From the NCBI RefSeq assembly GCF_950023065.1, contig NC_088679.1, positions 15,624,001 to 15,688,000 of the forward strand: DNA of 64,000 nucleotides. Direction: 5' to 3'. Origin of the DNA: Planococcus citri. Lineage: Eukaryota; Arthropoda; Insecta; Hemiptera; Pseudococcidae. Made by a program: the position numbers and the translations under genes. The notes below the pieces were generated by a model, which searched no databases, had not been told where the DNA came from, and saw nothing but the letters and a program-made list of their open reading frames with translations. Below are positions 1 through 12,065 of the stretch, piece by piece; position 1 is the stretch's first letter, and every line of letters starts with the position of its first letter.

Positions 1-59
1 TAGATGTACATTTTGATGGTTTTTTGAAATATTCAACTTTCGAGATGGAATCTTTTGAT

Positions 60-600
60 GGTAGGGGAGCACCCCCACCCCAAATTTGGGCAAAACTTTT
101 CAAAAAAAAACCTGGGGCATGTGATATATCGAATTGTATGTTTTTGGTGACGCTGAATGCGAATATGACGTTAGATTTTTAATTGGACCCCATCCACCGC
201 CCCCAGCACCTCCCCAAATAGAGTAAAAGTTGAAAAATAGTGTTTTATTCGTGCGACATATTAAAAAGTATGTTTTTGGTGACGCTGAACACGAATATGA
301 CGTCACATTTTTGATTGGACCCCATAAATGGAAATCGTTACCCATTTGGTGGACTTATATACCGATTTGGGGAGGTTCTGGGGGGCATGGGAGAGATCAA
401 TTAGAAAAGCTATGGCTATATTCGTGTTTAGCGATATCGAAAACATGCCATTTCATGTGTCACACAAATGAAACCATTATTTTGACCTTTACTCCTTTTG
501 GGGAGGTGCTGGGGGCCGTGGATGAGGTCCAATCGAAAGTCTATACCTACGACACATGCTCCACCTTTTTTTGAAAATTTTGCCCAAATTTGGGGTTGTA
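60..600. repeat. Foldback (inverted-repeat) element
   Basis: The two halves are imperfect reverse complements. The left end reads GGGGAGCACCCCCACCCC then AAATTTGGGCAAAA, and the right end reads TTTTGCCCAAATTTGGGG. Inside are repeated stretches of the type GACGCTGAACACGAATATGACG and TTGGACCCCAT. The ORFs reading through it on both strands come from the repeat and show no domain. A related internal sequence recurs at about 15790-16230. Confidence 0.6.
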
Positions 601-2085
601 TTTTGTAATGTTAATTTATCGTGCAATTGTGTCGAAAGTTGATCATAGTTCAACCTGTCAGGTATGGAAAAATTATTGTCAACTTTTTACTTGCCATCGT
701 CAAGTAACTACTGTTACTTACATCATAAATTAAGTCATTTAAACGTTCATAGTTCATACATATAAATCAAAAATTCGAAATTATGCACCAAACTTTCGAG
801 AATCTGGAGTCAATTTAGATGACACTAAGCTCTCTTTGCCTACACTTTTAAGCCGACGAAATGACGCATTGGACGAAGGGGCAACACATCAAGGTGGAGC
901 TTCCTCCCGAGGGATCATACGGCAGAGGGTGAAGGAGTGGAGAGCGTGGTCTCACTAATCTCAATTGACAAAAAAGATCGTGGTCGAAAGCGTAGGTTGC
1001 GATTAATTAAACATCCGTTGAGCAGTTTGAACTCAACAAAACTTAGTATGCACGAACGATTCTCAACTTTGGCAAAATGTATATGTGGCGAAACGGACGA
1101 CTTTATCGAGTGATTTTGGTTCAATTATAATACATTTTTCCCTCCCTCTGCTACTTGGTTTGATATGCTAAACCAGCTCAGAATTGACCCAAAACTTCCC
1201 CCTTGCGTAATAGAACGTGTTGAACATTGGTACAAAAATCGCCAAGATTCATCACATCTAGCCTTTGAATATGATGTTCGAACCAAAGGTATCGTAGAAC
1301 GCAATAATAGGCTCTGGTATTGGAAAGTGAATCGTTATGGTATATGTAGATTAAGTATGTAACCGAAAAATCGATAAATAATGGAAAAACCTTCAAAAAG
1401 ATTTCAAAGACGAATTTGAACAAGACAGAAATGCCTTTACAAAAAAACATGCGAGAAATCAAAAGGGGCATTTGCCATAAAAAATATATCATTTCACAAA
1501 TCAAAATTTCAAATCATAACACTCGTCAAATTTTCCAAACTTATTCCAGCCTTAAATTTCGAAAATCGGAACATTTTTATTCAAAAATTTCAGATTAAAA
1601 TCCGATCACCATGTATCAAACAAGAACATGAAAAATATCGACAAAAATATTTCAAGTTATAACATCACGCTTCAGAACAATGCAGACGAAAAAGTTTCAA
1701 CGATTCAAAGCCAAATAACGTTTGAGCACTCCATTGTTATCCTACCACTGTAAGTTATTGCTTTATCCTGCTCTTATTGAGTATTTTTTCTATGTTATTT
1801 CTGTGTATATTATTGAAAAATCTCTTCTCGAAAATTAAATATTTCGAAAAAGCATCAAAAGGTACATCTATAGACATTTTTTCAGAATTTTCAATCGTAG
1901 CTCCCGCTTACAGCGCCACTTTGAATTTTGAACTTTCAATTTGAAAGTTCAAAATTCAACTTTTGAAAATTTCAAAATGCTTAAAATGTTCAAAATGCAA
2001 TGCCCTTTCGAACTGTGAAATCAGTTTTGATCAAAATACGTATCATAGCTTCGGAGGTATGCGCTGCTGAAGTTGAGTACCTCGA
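601..2085. other. Intergenic, nothing recognised
   Basis: No gene is supported here. Short ORFs (for example 1165-1362 on +) have no recognisable domain, no convincing start context and no splice partner. A small perfect-looking inverted repeat around TTGAACTTTCAATTTGAAAGTTCAA lies near 1920-1955. Confidence 0.5.
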
Positions 2086-2089
2086 GACA

Positions 2090-2256
2090 ATGTGAAAAGA
2101 ATTGGAGCCCCCTACCCTCCCTCTGGAGGGGGGTTGGACCAAACTGATTGCGGGTTTCTCACTTATTGGGTGGGTAGGACATTGAAAAAAAATTTTGAGC
2201 AAAATCGAAGGACATGACTCAAAAACGTTGGTCCAATTATTGAGGTGGAATGACCC
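2090..2256. mobile_element. Fragment of GGGTCATTCC-type foldback element
   Basis: The stretch ends GGAATGACCC at about 2247-2256. It contains a GGTTGGACCAAACTGATTGCGGG block and a CTTATTGGGTGGGTAGGACATTG block that closely match the arm of the complete 263-bp element at 44511-44773. Only one arm is evident, so this looks like a solo or truncated copy. Confidence 0.5.
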
Positions 2257-4770
2257 AGGAAATCTAATACGTCATTATTACTACACCAACGTTTGTACAG
2301 AGAGTTGAGAGAACTTAATTAAAAATAAATAAAAGAATTTTTTTCGTATAGCCGGATGCAATGAAAATATATAAGAGAGAAATTTAACGCTGCAAGGTGA
2401 AAGATGCGACGATGACGATGGTTTCGATGGTGGTGGTTTTTTGCATCATTCTTTTCCTATTTTTTTTTTTTTTGGTGTGGGGGGGGGTAAGGTGTATAAC
2501 ATTGAAGTGAGACGAGACTACTAGGGGCGTATTTAAAATGAAATATGAATTTTCACCGCGGAACGTACAGATGAGCGAGATTATTAACGATGTTCTTTTG
2601 CTGGTTGTTGTTTTCCTTTGTAATTTTTTCTTTCTTTTTTTTTTTTTTGCAACTCTTCTTTCGCACAGTACAGAGGTAGGTAGGTATTCGAAGAATGAAT
2701 TATTTTGGTCCGTATTTTTCATTTTTTTCCCTCCCTTGGCATGTAAATTTGTCGCAGCGTGTTATAATTTACCCCTTTTGCCGGTTTGGTTGCTGGTAAC
2801 GAATGGCAATGGCACAGGTTTCCGGTTAAATGGTATTTTTACTTTTCTTTCACCTCCTTCTCGTGTTCCTTGTGTTGTTTCATGATACCCGGTGGTGCTG
2901 CTGCGACAACACGACGATGGTTATATTTCGTTGTTTTTTGAAACAATCGCAAGCACGCGGATGCTATAGGAAGATGTATTTACGATCGTTTATCTTGTAA
3001 TGAACTTTTCTTCGCGATGAAAATTATTCCGAGTTTTTTCTCGTCTATAGAGTTTTTGGTGAAAACGAGCAAGCCTGGCGGACAGAATGCTGGCCTGGCC
3101 AAGTTTTCCGTGTACTGCGTAGAAAGCTTGACAATTATCATAAATTATTTAGCGCCAGTTGCGGTCGCTGCGGTGCGTTAATTTAGCTTCATTTAAGGCG
3201 CGCTTTGCTGCTGTTTTCCTTTTTTCCTTTTTTTTTCTTTTTCGCCATTCGTCTGTTCTTTTACGACGACGAAGACGCCAAGCCGCTTTGAAAGTTAAAA
3301 GAAGCCAATTAATTATTCGATTCGAGATTCGCGAGAACGCTGTGTTGAAATTAAGCTTTTCGAACGGCTTGCACGCGATGTACGAGGAAGTGCAGATGAG
3401 TTGTTTGAAGCGAGCCAAATGAAACGATGAAGGGGTGCAGAGTAGAACCACGGAATAACTTTCGGGCTCGAATTAACGAGTTTGGAAAGAAATGGGTTAT
3501 TGAAGGTGATGGGAAGGGAAGTGAGGACGAGGCGAATGATGATTTTCGTAGATGGGAAAAAATTGCATTTCCTCGAATTGTCTCTTCCTTACTTTGAGGT
3601 CAATCGTTGATCGAAAGTGGACACAGACATCACCAAAGTCACAAGCTAAGATCAATGCTAGATTGCTGTAATCTCGCGATAGCAATCGGCATTTGTTATA
3701 AGAGCCCAGAGGAAAGGCATCTCTTTTGTCTTTTCATTCTATTTTTTGTCACAAAGGTGCGCAAACGCTGCTATCCCATTTCGCAAAGGAACTTGTCAAA
3801 TTTCTCGCGTGTGACTAAAAACTAAACATATACTTTAGGAAAAATTAAAAATGAAAATTAAAAAAATTAATTTAAAAAATATTATTTAAAAATATGAACC
3901 AGTTTTTTTTTTAATAAAATTGAAAAATTAATTTAGAAAATATTTTTGCAAAATGAAAAACTTATTTTTAAAAATATACATTATTTTTTAAATAGGTATG
4001 TAAAATTAAGAAATTAATTCAAAACAATTTTTAAAAAATTAATTGTGGTTTGTTTTATGCGAATTTCTCGACATCCGAACGTTCAAATGACTAAAAGGGG
4101 GGTATTTTTGAAAACTTCGTGAAGTTTTGAGTCATTTCAGTGTTAATAAATTTTCTCTATAGACAATATTTTTTCCGTAAAAATTAATTTGAAAATGGAG
4201 AGAATTGAAATACTTAAACCTAATGAAAAATTATTTAGTGAAAGTTATGACCAGTTTTTTGTGAATTTTTCCACGTCTGAGTACATGATGGGTGAAAATG
4301 AAAATATCACTGAAAACTGTATGAAAATTTGTGCAATTTACTTTGTTTAAAATTTATTCACTGAAACTATCAGTACTACTTGATCAGTAAAAATTTACAG
4401 TCAGTTTTTTTTTGTGAATGTTTACAAATCTGACTATCTCACGCACAATTATGAGGCTTTCTTTGTAAGCTACGTTAAATTTCAATTTCTTTAGAGTAAA
4501 AATGGTCGCATTTTCATGCTCTACGTAAAAAACAGGTGCATTAAAAAACGTAATTTGCAGCATACCTAATTTGGAAAAGATATGATTTTTTTTAAATTTT
4601 AAAACATTTCAAAAACCAGTTAATTTTAAAGACGTTTCTGACGTCAGGTACTTTTCAGTAGACCAAGTAAGTATAATGTATGTAGCTATCTTTTATACTT
4701 TTTTTAAACCAATAGTTGATTTACTATTTTTACCAATTCATACTAATTGTTTAATTTACTACCTAGGTGT
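2257..4770. other. Mostly single-copy non-coding DNA with poly-T and AT-rich tracts
   Basis: This stretch has long T/G homopolymer runs (2460-2490, 2620-2650, 3215-3245), an A/T-only low-complexity run at 3835-4050, and a moderately CpG-containing single-copy part at 2880-3830. ORFs on both strands at 2384-2885 and 3149-3451 are driven by K/F/R-rich low complexity and look spurious. No exon could be supported. Confidence 0.45.
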
Positions 4771-4784
4771 CATTTTTTCACAAG

Positions 4785-5130
4785 GCAGTCCCGTTATTCC
4801 AGACCTTCACAGGGTACCACCCAAGTACACAAATAAAATTGTGCTGTATATAAGGCGGTAATTACCTCGCGAGAATTATGCTGAAGCCCCGAATTTTATT
4901 CAATTTCTCTGAGGAGGGTATTTCTGCGATTTATCCTAATCTGACTGAGTTAGGTACATTGTTTTTTTTTCTCGAAAAATATTCAGTTATACCTACTTAT
5001 GTGTAATTGTGTATCTTCAATCATTATTAATTTTACTCTTTCTTCTCACAGTTTACCCATGACACCATACAGCTCTTTCAAGCCTGAGGTCAATAGCACC
5101 TTGTGGTATGAGCCCATGGAGACAGATTAG
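4785..5130 (+). CDS. Possible last two exons of an unrecognised gene
   Basis: Candidate exon 4785-4857 follows a weak T-rich acceptor (ttttttcacaag) and ends before GTAATT. Candidate exon 5052-5130 follows a good acceptor (tttcttctcacag) and ends in TAG. The two join in phase (2 bases left over plus 1) and read GSPVIPDLHRVPPKYTNK..., continuing to a C-terminus ...NSTLWYEPMETD. I cannot identify the family and found no upstream exon. The joined frame and clean second acceptor are the only support, so a pseudogene or chance frame is possible. Confidence 0.3.
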
Positions 5131-5953
5131 ATAAACAGTTTTTTGTTCTGACAAGAAAGTATGTAAGTTTTTTTTTTTTTAAATAATAATTTTATCATTT
5201 TGATATTTTTTGCATGTTCTGTTTCTCATTTTTTGTATGTATTTTTTCAATCTTTCTGTTCTCTGTAGGGTTTTATTTTTTTAGGTAATTTAAATTAAGT
5301 ATTTTATTTTATTTTAACTTTAGTATTAATTTTGATACTTATAGTGGAATTAGTAATTATCTGGGATAAGGAGAAATTATTTTAATTCATACGTTAGGTG
5401 GTTAAGTCAATAATTATTCCCTAGAGAAGGAATAATTACCCTGTGCTGGATAGCTCGCAGATGACAAGACCTTTAGTAAAACCAATTACCATGCACAAAA
5501 ATTATACCAAAATACCAAATAATTACTCAAGATCGTCAAAGTATTTTATGAAAGTAAGTAATTTATTAACATTTTAGAACACAGAAAATCCTACAGGTAA
5601 GGCATCTGTTTTCATTTTTATTCTATTTTTTCGGTCAAAAATTTGCTTCAACGATGTTCTCATGCAGGTAAATTACTTTCCAACCTAAAAAGGCATCAAG
5701 TAGTAATTCCTCCCAAGATAATTTTATCCATAGGCAACCATGACCTACTCAATACGTACCAGTAAAAATACGAAATCCTTAATTAGCTATACTTATAATT
5801 AAGCAAGGAGCGGAAGAAATCTGGATTCTTCCGAATATTTTGACTCCGGACACTAGATACAGATCAATTCAAAAGGGATAAGTATCGCAAATAACTCAGG
5901 GAAGAAAATCTATAATCTCGACTACATAGTCATAAATTTTGCTTGGTTCTTAG
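5131..5953. other. AT-rich non-coding stretch
   Basis: No supported gene. Contains poly-T runs, a TATTTTATTTTATTTT tract near 5300 and scattered potential splice sites, with no extended open frame. Confidence 0.4.
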
Positions 5954-6440
5954 AGGACATCATTGATAAAGCAAATCCCTCCTTCAAAGACAAAACAGGT
6001 AAGTAATTACTATTCTTATCCTAATATTCATGCTGAAATTGCTTATCAGCTCGTACTCTTTACCCAAAACTACACCCTCTCGACTGAGAAAAATGTACCT
6101 ATAAGTAGTATAAATTACAATAAATTTATAGTAAACGTGCTCCAGTTTTGGCATTATATATGTATGTAGTCGAAATTACTATAATTATAGTAAATGAAAT
6201 ACTATAATTTTAATACAGAATACTATAATAAATAGTATTTTAGATACTAAATTATAGAATTTTTTACTATAATGCCAAAACTGGAGCAAGTTTACCATAA
6301 TTATGATAATTTATACTACTTACCCAGATAAATGTAATAAAATATGACAATAAATTGTATTATTCCTCTTGTAGGATAATGTGAACTACAATGCGAGCAA
6401 GGCACTACTTCGTTATAAGTCAACTAAAAAGAATTCAATA
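5954..6440 (+). CDS. Possible exon pair (5954-5998 and 6375-6440) of an unrecognised gene
   Basis: A 45-nt stretch lies between acceptor ttcttag and donor GTAAGTAA. A 66-nt stretch at 6375-6440 lies between acceptor cctcttgtag and donor GTAAGAAA. Joined in phase 0 they stay open (RTSLIKQIPPSKTKQ then DNVNYNASKALLRYKSTKK). The second is the first of four related exon-like units (6375, 7319, 7950, 9318). No domain is recognised, and a MITE-like inverted repeat sits in the candidate intron. Confidence 0.25.
6100..6325. mobile_element. MITE-like inverted-repeat element
   Basis: The left arm reads AAGTAGTATAAATTACA... then TGCTCCAGTTTTGGCATTATA. The right arm is its near reverse complement (TATAATGCCAAAACTGGAGCA ... 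AATTTATACTACTTACC). The centre is AT-rich (ACTATAAT repeats). No coding capacity. The target duplication could not be fixed. Confidence 0.6.
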
Positions 6441-9379
6441 GTAAGAAAGTTCATTATTTTCCATCGTGCAATATTTTAAAATTTTAATAATGATTTCTTT
6501 TCAATAAATTCAAAATTGAAAAAGAAAAGCAAAAGGGCCCGAGCAAAATGAGGGCAAAAGCTCTATAGAAAATCGGTACTTCGTCCGAGAGGTATAAAAC
6601 CGATGATGTTTTCTTAGTAATAAATGAAGAAGTTTTGGTCACATTTAGATGACTGTCACCTTTGAAGGTCTAATTTTGACATTTATGTAGGTGGAAATTT
6701 TTTTTTTAGGGACCCAAAATCTGAGCCCAAAAATAAGATCTGTGGAATTTCTTTTAACTGCCTATGTCTCTCATTTTGGAGTTTTGCTGATTTTTTAAAA
6801 AAATACGATTAACAAAATACTGCCATTTATTCAACAAAATTAGGTCTTCGAATGCGATTGAAATTTAAATGTGACTAGAAATGTGTTTTTTTGGTATATA
6901 CGAATGGTCATTCGATTCATTCATCAATTTATACCAACAATTTTTGAACTATTTTGGAAAATTTAAAACCTTGTAGGACCTTTCATTTTCCACGTGGGTT
7001 TCTGACATTTTCTGGGGGAGCTGACCTAAGTACATCCTTGGAGGATTGGCATCGGGGATTTTCCAGAAATTTAGACTCTGGCTAGGCCTAATTATTCATT
7101 AGGTTATATGAATTCCAGTGAAAGTTGTTTTGGTTCAGGTGAAACATCGGTGACAACAACCGCGAGGTTAATTTCGTTGACGCTATTTTATTTGACGGGT
7201 TAACTCCAATAAAGCGCCTTCAACGCCTCCACCCTCTATTGGAATGACTACCCTGTATAGTACCTAAACATGTACCTATGGTAATATGACTCGATACCCT
7301 TTATTGTTCCCTTTGCAGGATAATATAAACTACATGAGAGCCCGACACTATTTGGTAATAAGTCAACTGAAAAGAATTCATAGTAAGAAAGTTTGTTATT
7401 TTCCATCATGCATGTATTTTAAATCTTAATAATGATTTATTTTCAAAAAATTCAAAATTGAAAAGGAAAAGTAAACGAGGCCAAAATAATTCAAAAATGA
7501 ATGTTCCTGAGAATTAAAACAAAGACCGACCTTTTTTTATGCAGGGAGGAGTTTATTTTTCTAATTAAAACTTAAAACATTTGTTAAATTTGAACAATAA
7601 TACTTATTTCTATTAGAAGCAGAGCAAAGGGCAGAAGTGCCCAAAAATGTGTAAGGTTCTAAAACAGTCTAGAAACAAGAGGTTTTCGAGAAATTTGCAC
7701 TCTGGCTAGGCCCAATTGCTCATTGGATTATATGAATTTAAGTGAAAGTTGTATTTTAATTCAGGTGAAACACCAGTGACGACAATCGCGAGATTAATTT
7801 CGTCAACGTTATTTTATTTGAATAAGGGTAAACTTCGATAAGGCGTCTTCAACGTCTCCTCCCTCTACTGGAATGGCTACCCTGTTTAGTACCAAAACAT
7901 ATATTTGTAGTAAAATATGACTCGCTACCCTTTATTGTTCCCCTTGCAGGACACAATAAACTACATCCATAAATCATCAAGTCAACAAAAAAGAATTCAT
8001 AGTAAGAAGTTCATTATTTTGCATCAATATTTATTTAAAAAATGATTACTTTTCAATAAATTCAAAATTGAAAAGGAAAAGCAAACGAGCCCGAGCAAAA
8101 TGAAGGCAAAAGCTCTCGAAAATTAGCACTTGGAGAGGTATAAAAACGGTATTTCCTTGTGTGATATAAATGTTAATTTCACAACTTTTTCATCAAAATT
8201 TCATTTTGCATTTTTGTGTGGATCAGGCATATTGGGGATACCACTTTGAAAAAACGCACCGATAACTGTGCCGCAATGTGGTGCGGAAACCAGTTACTTT
8301 CGACCAATTTTATAGAAAAATAGCTACCTATTCGCTGATTGCAAGAGAGTTTTCGCGTTTGGGTTCACCATATTGGTTGATTCTTTCACTAGATATCGTA
8401 TTATCATCACGCACTTTTGATACTTAATTCAAATGTCTATTTTTTTTTTTTTGGTCAAAAATTAGGCAAAAATTTTGGTTTGTTGCCAAAAATTGGTAAA
8501 ATTAAAAAATTGAAAAAAAATATTTTTTCAGTTAAAATTCATTACCAAAAGATTCATCGATTTTTATACTTTTTATCGAACTACTTAAGCTCTAAAAAGT
8601 GAAAAAAAAAGAGTAAAATTGGAATAAATTGTTTAAGACACTTGCGAGTGTGTTTCGCGAACCAATTCATCAATTTATGAATCAATTCGTTCGCGAAAAT
8701 TCACTAAATAAAATTCAATCCTTTGGCGGATGATTCACCAAAAATTGATGTTGGCCAATTTTTCAATTTATGAATCAATTCGTTCGCGAACAATTCACTA
8801 AATATAATTCAATTCGTTCGCGAATGATTCACCAAAAATTGATTGTTGGCCAATTTCCTAATTTATGAATCAATTCGTTCGCGAATGAGTCACTTATACG
8901 AATAATTTCGTTCGCGAATAATTCACCAAGTATAATTCAATTCGTTCGCGAACAATTCACTAAATATAATTCAGTTTGTTCGCGAATGATTCACCAAAAA
9001 TTGATTGTTGGCCAATTTTCTAATTTATGAATCAATTCGTTCACGAACGAGTCACTTATACGAATCATTTCGTTCGCGAATCAATTCGTTAGTTATTTAT
9101 ACGAATCACATTTTAGTTCGCGAATATGGAATTTTTTGATGATTCACGTGAAAAATCTTATATTATTTTAAATATCTAATAATTTCATTACCGAAGTAGA
9201 CTAGAAAATTTGAAACATTTTTGATTTTTGACTTGTGATCCGCAGACTTAATGGATATTTTTTATTAAAGAGTTGCTGGTGAAATTATGTATATGGGGAG
9301 TTTTGTTCCCCTTGCAGGACACATATGAAGTATATACGTTTCCGACACTACTGATGAGTCAACTAAAAAATAATTCATA
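6375..9379 (+). repeat. Four diverged copies of an exon-like unit with conserved splice sites
   Basis: Units at 6375-6440, 7319-7382, 7950-8001 and 9318-9379 each follow a TTGTTCC(C)CTTGCAG-like acceptor, start GA[TC]A, contain AAGTCAACTAAAAAGAATTCA-like sequence and end before GTAAGAA. Each is followed by TTATTTTCCATC... and an AT-rich tail, then AGCCCGAGCAAAATGAGGGC-like sequence. Copies two and three also share the preceding ~330 bp (7064-7400 versus 7690-8000), which indicates tandem duplication. Reading frames differ between copies because of indels, so they are either decaying duplicated exons or a dispersed repeat that mimics one. Confidence 0.5.
8650..9125. repeat. Minisatellite rich in TTCGCGAA
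   Basis: About a dozen irregularly spaced copies of AATTCGTTCGCGAA / TGATTCACCAAAAATTGAT occur, with three larger sub-repeats containing TTGTTGGCCAATTT. The 8-bp palindrome TTCGCGAA recurs throughout in a region otherwise poor in CpG. Copies are diverged and spacing varies (about 20-45 bp), so this is not a CRISPR array. Confidence 0.8.
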
Positions 9380-10440
9380 GTAAGAAGTTTATTATTTTCC
9401 ATCAATATTTTAAAATTTTAATAATGATTTATCTTTTCGATAAATTCGAAAATCAAAAAGAAAAGCAACCAAGCCCGAGCGAAGCGAAGGCAATAAAAGC
9501 ACTCGCAAATCAGTATTTTGAGTATACAAATAAACTATGCTTCATTGGGTAATAAAATGAAGAAGTTTATGATTTTTGCTTCAAAATTTTAAAACTTAAA
9601 CGATGATTTAAAAATAAAACATCAAATTTGACCAAAAAAAAGCAAACGAGTCCGAGTGAATCGAGACCAAAAGCTTTCAAAAATGAATGTTTTGATAATG
9701 AAAACAAAGTCTTTTTTTTAACGCAGGGAGGAGGTTAATTTTTCGAATTTAAACGTCAAACATTCCTTAAATTTGAACAATAAGATTTCTATTTGGAGTA
9801 AGAAGGGCGAAGGGCAAAAGCCCCCAAAAATGTGTAAGCATTTAAAGTTCTAAAAAACTTTACGAATGAGCCCTTTTTTAACGAAATTTTTCCAAAATTC
9901 TCTGAAACAATTACGAGATATAAATTAATGAATTTGATATTTTACAGTCTGATTGACAAAAAAGCATCACCTTTTGCTGAAAAGTTTTTAAAAATAGGAC
10001 AACTACAGGACCTCCAGAACTTGCAGGACCGTTTAGGCACTTTGAATAATTGAAAAATGCAGCAAAGCACCTTATAAATTTTGGCTGGTGATGTATTTTT
10101 GGACGCTGATTCGATTCAGCTTCGTCAGATTCAGAAATTTTACCATCAGTTCAGATAGGTATCTCCTTCGTAAATGAGTTACAAATAGGACTCAAAAACC
10201 ATTTTCCTTCTGATGTGAGAAGAGACCAAGGACGACTTCCAGACCAATTATCTTTCATTCAAAAAAGTACATATTCAGCTAGATTTTCTCCTTCACCTCC
10301 ACACGTAAAAACAATAGCGAACATATAAGGGTAGGGAAAAGCATCTCACATGTATAATAAAACCCCTCGCTCAACTTACCACCTCGCTTAAAAATTCGCG
10401 CACCATTACCAGCAATTTCCTTCACATTAAGTTCTTCTGC
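9380..10440. other. Non-coding, dispersed repeat debris
   Basis: Contains two further copies of the AAAGCAA(C/A)CGAGTCCGAG...-type repeat (about 9470 and 9645) that also occurs at 6538, 8088 and 41479, plus a partial copy of the 7500-7660 sequence. No coding exon is supported. Confidence 0.45.
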
Positions 10441-10503
10441 CAAATCACCCTGTTTCCAAGCACCCCCGCTGGTATAATTTTATCGCATCGTCTGGTCTTT
10501 TGC

Positions 10504-10511
10504 TATATAAG
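10504..10511 (+). promoter_or_regulatory. TATA box (TATATAAG), putative core promoter
   Basis: TATATAAG sits in single-copy, locally CpG-containing sequence, about 95 bp upstream of an ATG in good context (ACCAAATGG at 10603). Placement relative to a start site is inference; no clear initiator was seen at the expected distance. Confidence 0.35.
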
Positions 10512-10602
10512 AGTCAAAACATCTCTCTGTACAATAAAATTTTACGTCGTCGTAGCAGAATTATCGCGCGACAGTGGAAGGAAAAAAAACACCAACGACC
10601 AA

Positions 10603-10719
10603 ATGGTAACTGCGAGAGCTATTGAACTGCGTGACCTGTTGCAAATCGGCCAAGTAAAACGCACCCTTTCGGAGGATGAAAATCGAGCTCTCGCGAAACG
10701 ACGAGTAAAAAGTCGCTAA
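10603..10719 (+). CDS. Small ORF or first coding exon, unrecognised
   Basis: A 38-codon ORF starts MVTARAIELRDLLQIGQVKR and ends RRVKSR before TAA. It begins in good start context (AACGACCAAATGG) about 95 bp after a TATA box. Codon use is balanced and GC-richer than the surroundings. A GTAAAA donor-like site inside (after CGACGA) would make this a first coding exon spliced to an exon outside what I can identify. No family recognised. It could equally be non-coding 5' leader. Confidence 0.3.
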   Translation: MVTARAIELRDLLQIGQVKRTLSEDENRALAKRRVKSR

Positions 10720-12060
10720 ATTAACGCTACGATAATAATACGAAGTACCAAAAATTCCGCATCGTATCGTTGTTTAATCGTTCTTCATTATTAGCGTGTT
10801 GTGCTCGTGTATATAGCCTTGAGCCATAAGGCCATAAGCTGTGTATATAACGTTTAATGTCGCGAAAGCATAAGCGCGTAGAGAGACGAATTAAACCATC
10901 ATTACGAGTACTTATCGTGTACGTTTATAATCGACCTATGCTTCGCAGAGGCTTCAAGGTTTAATAGTCGTATAGACTCATCGTAGAGAGGCGAAAAACT
11001 CACTATAAAGGCAGGATCGAGGTTCGAGGTTCGAGCACGAGCATTCTTCTTTTTTTTGTTCTCGACAATAAAAACAGCTTTAAAAAAACTGAAGAAGAGA
11101 AATATATAAGAAAGATACACAGAGTCGTAATTTCATAGTACGAGTAGCAGCAGCAGGCAACACATCCCCATACCACACATACGAATATGGCACAGGATGA
11201 ATTCTACGTATAGCTTTTGCTCTCCAGTCTTCCTCCTCCTCCTCAATGTTCTGTTTCTTTCGCGATTACTATACGAACGAGTCGATCTTTTCGAATAATA
11301 TTCTTCTCCGGCATTTTAGGTAATTCAGGATTTCAGTTTATTTTCCATCCATGGCGTAATATTACCGAAAAGTCGAGCCCTTTTCTAACGAGGTAATGCC
11401 GTTAAATTTTACGACATAAGTTACTCTAACAACTTTCGATGTTTGACGTAATGACGCTAGCGAATAGGTACGCGTATTTTCTCAAGATTTTTCGCGCTGC
11501 GTTAAACGTTTTTCTATAATACTGAGCTATGTAGGTTCGGAGACGCGCCAGCTTCGTCATCGAAACACTTCGTGCAAAATTACACCGGATAAACCTGCCA
11601 TGCTGCCCCCCCTTCTCTGGTGTTTTTTCTTCTACACCTACCTGTCTGTATAAGGTACGTTTACGCGAGAGAAATTTTTCCCAATGTCACGTTTGCCAGT
11701 AAAAAAAATATATACACCGAGTGTAAACTTCTTGGTTCTTGAAAAAATTATCGGCGAGATTTTAAAGCGAGAGAATTTTTACTCCTTCTTCTACTGTAGG
11801 TAAGGTACATGATACGACCGCGTTTGAAGAATATGATGAAAATCCGTCGTTTTTCGTTGTACGAGTAACTCGTCTAGATGAGATGGATTTATGAAAACAG
11901 CTTACCATTATGACTAGGGAAAAAGTGTTTTTCCAGCATAAATAAAGATTATTTTCACCAAAAAAAAAAAAACAACACTATATTTTATTTCCAGCATTAG
12001 CATTCGCACAGTGGAAATGTAATAAATACAACATGGAAGCTGTTCAAAGTGAAAGTTGAA
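10720..12060. other. Single-copy, CpG-containing region, possible transcript leader or regulatory DNA
   Basis: Unlike its surroundings, this block lacks the dispersed repeat families and has many CG dinucleotides (GTCGCGAAAGC, TTCGCGCTGCG, GACGCGCCAGC). It has GTATATA motifs at about 10810 and 10845. The minus-strand ORF at 10902-11120 is low complexity (K/F-rich) and unconvincing. It could be the 5' part of a long gene extending beyond what can be read here. Confidence 0.3.
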
Positions 12061-12065
12061 GGAAG

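Noticed and set aside
885..960. Compact GC-richer stretch that looked like a small structured RNA
   Set aside because: It matches no tRNA, snRNA or 5S pattern I could verify, and no internal promoter boxes were seen.
2538..2885. 115-codon F/L-rich ORF and its minus-strand shadow
   Set aside because: Both are created by long T/A homopolymer runs; no domain and no balanced codon use.
8650..9125. Possible CRISPR array
   Set aside because: Repeats are diverged, variable in spacing and spacers are themselves repeated; the context is eukaryotic.
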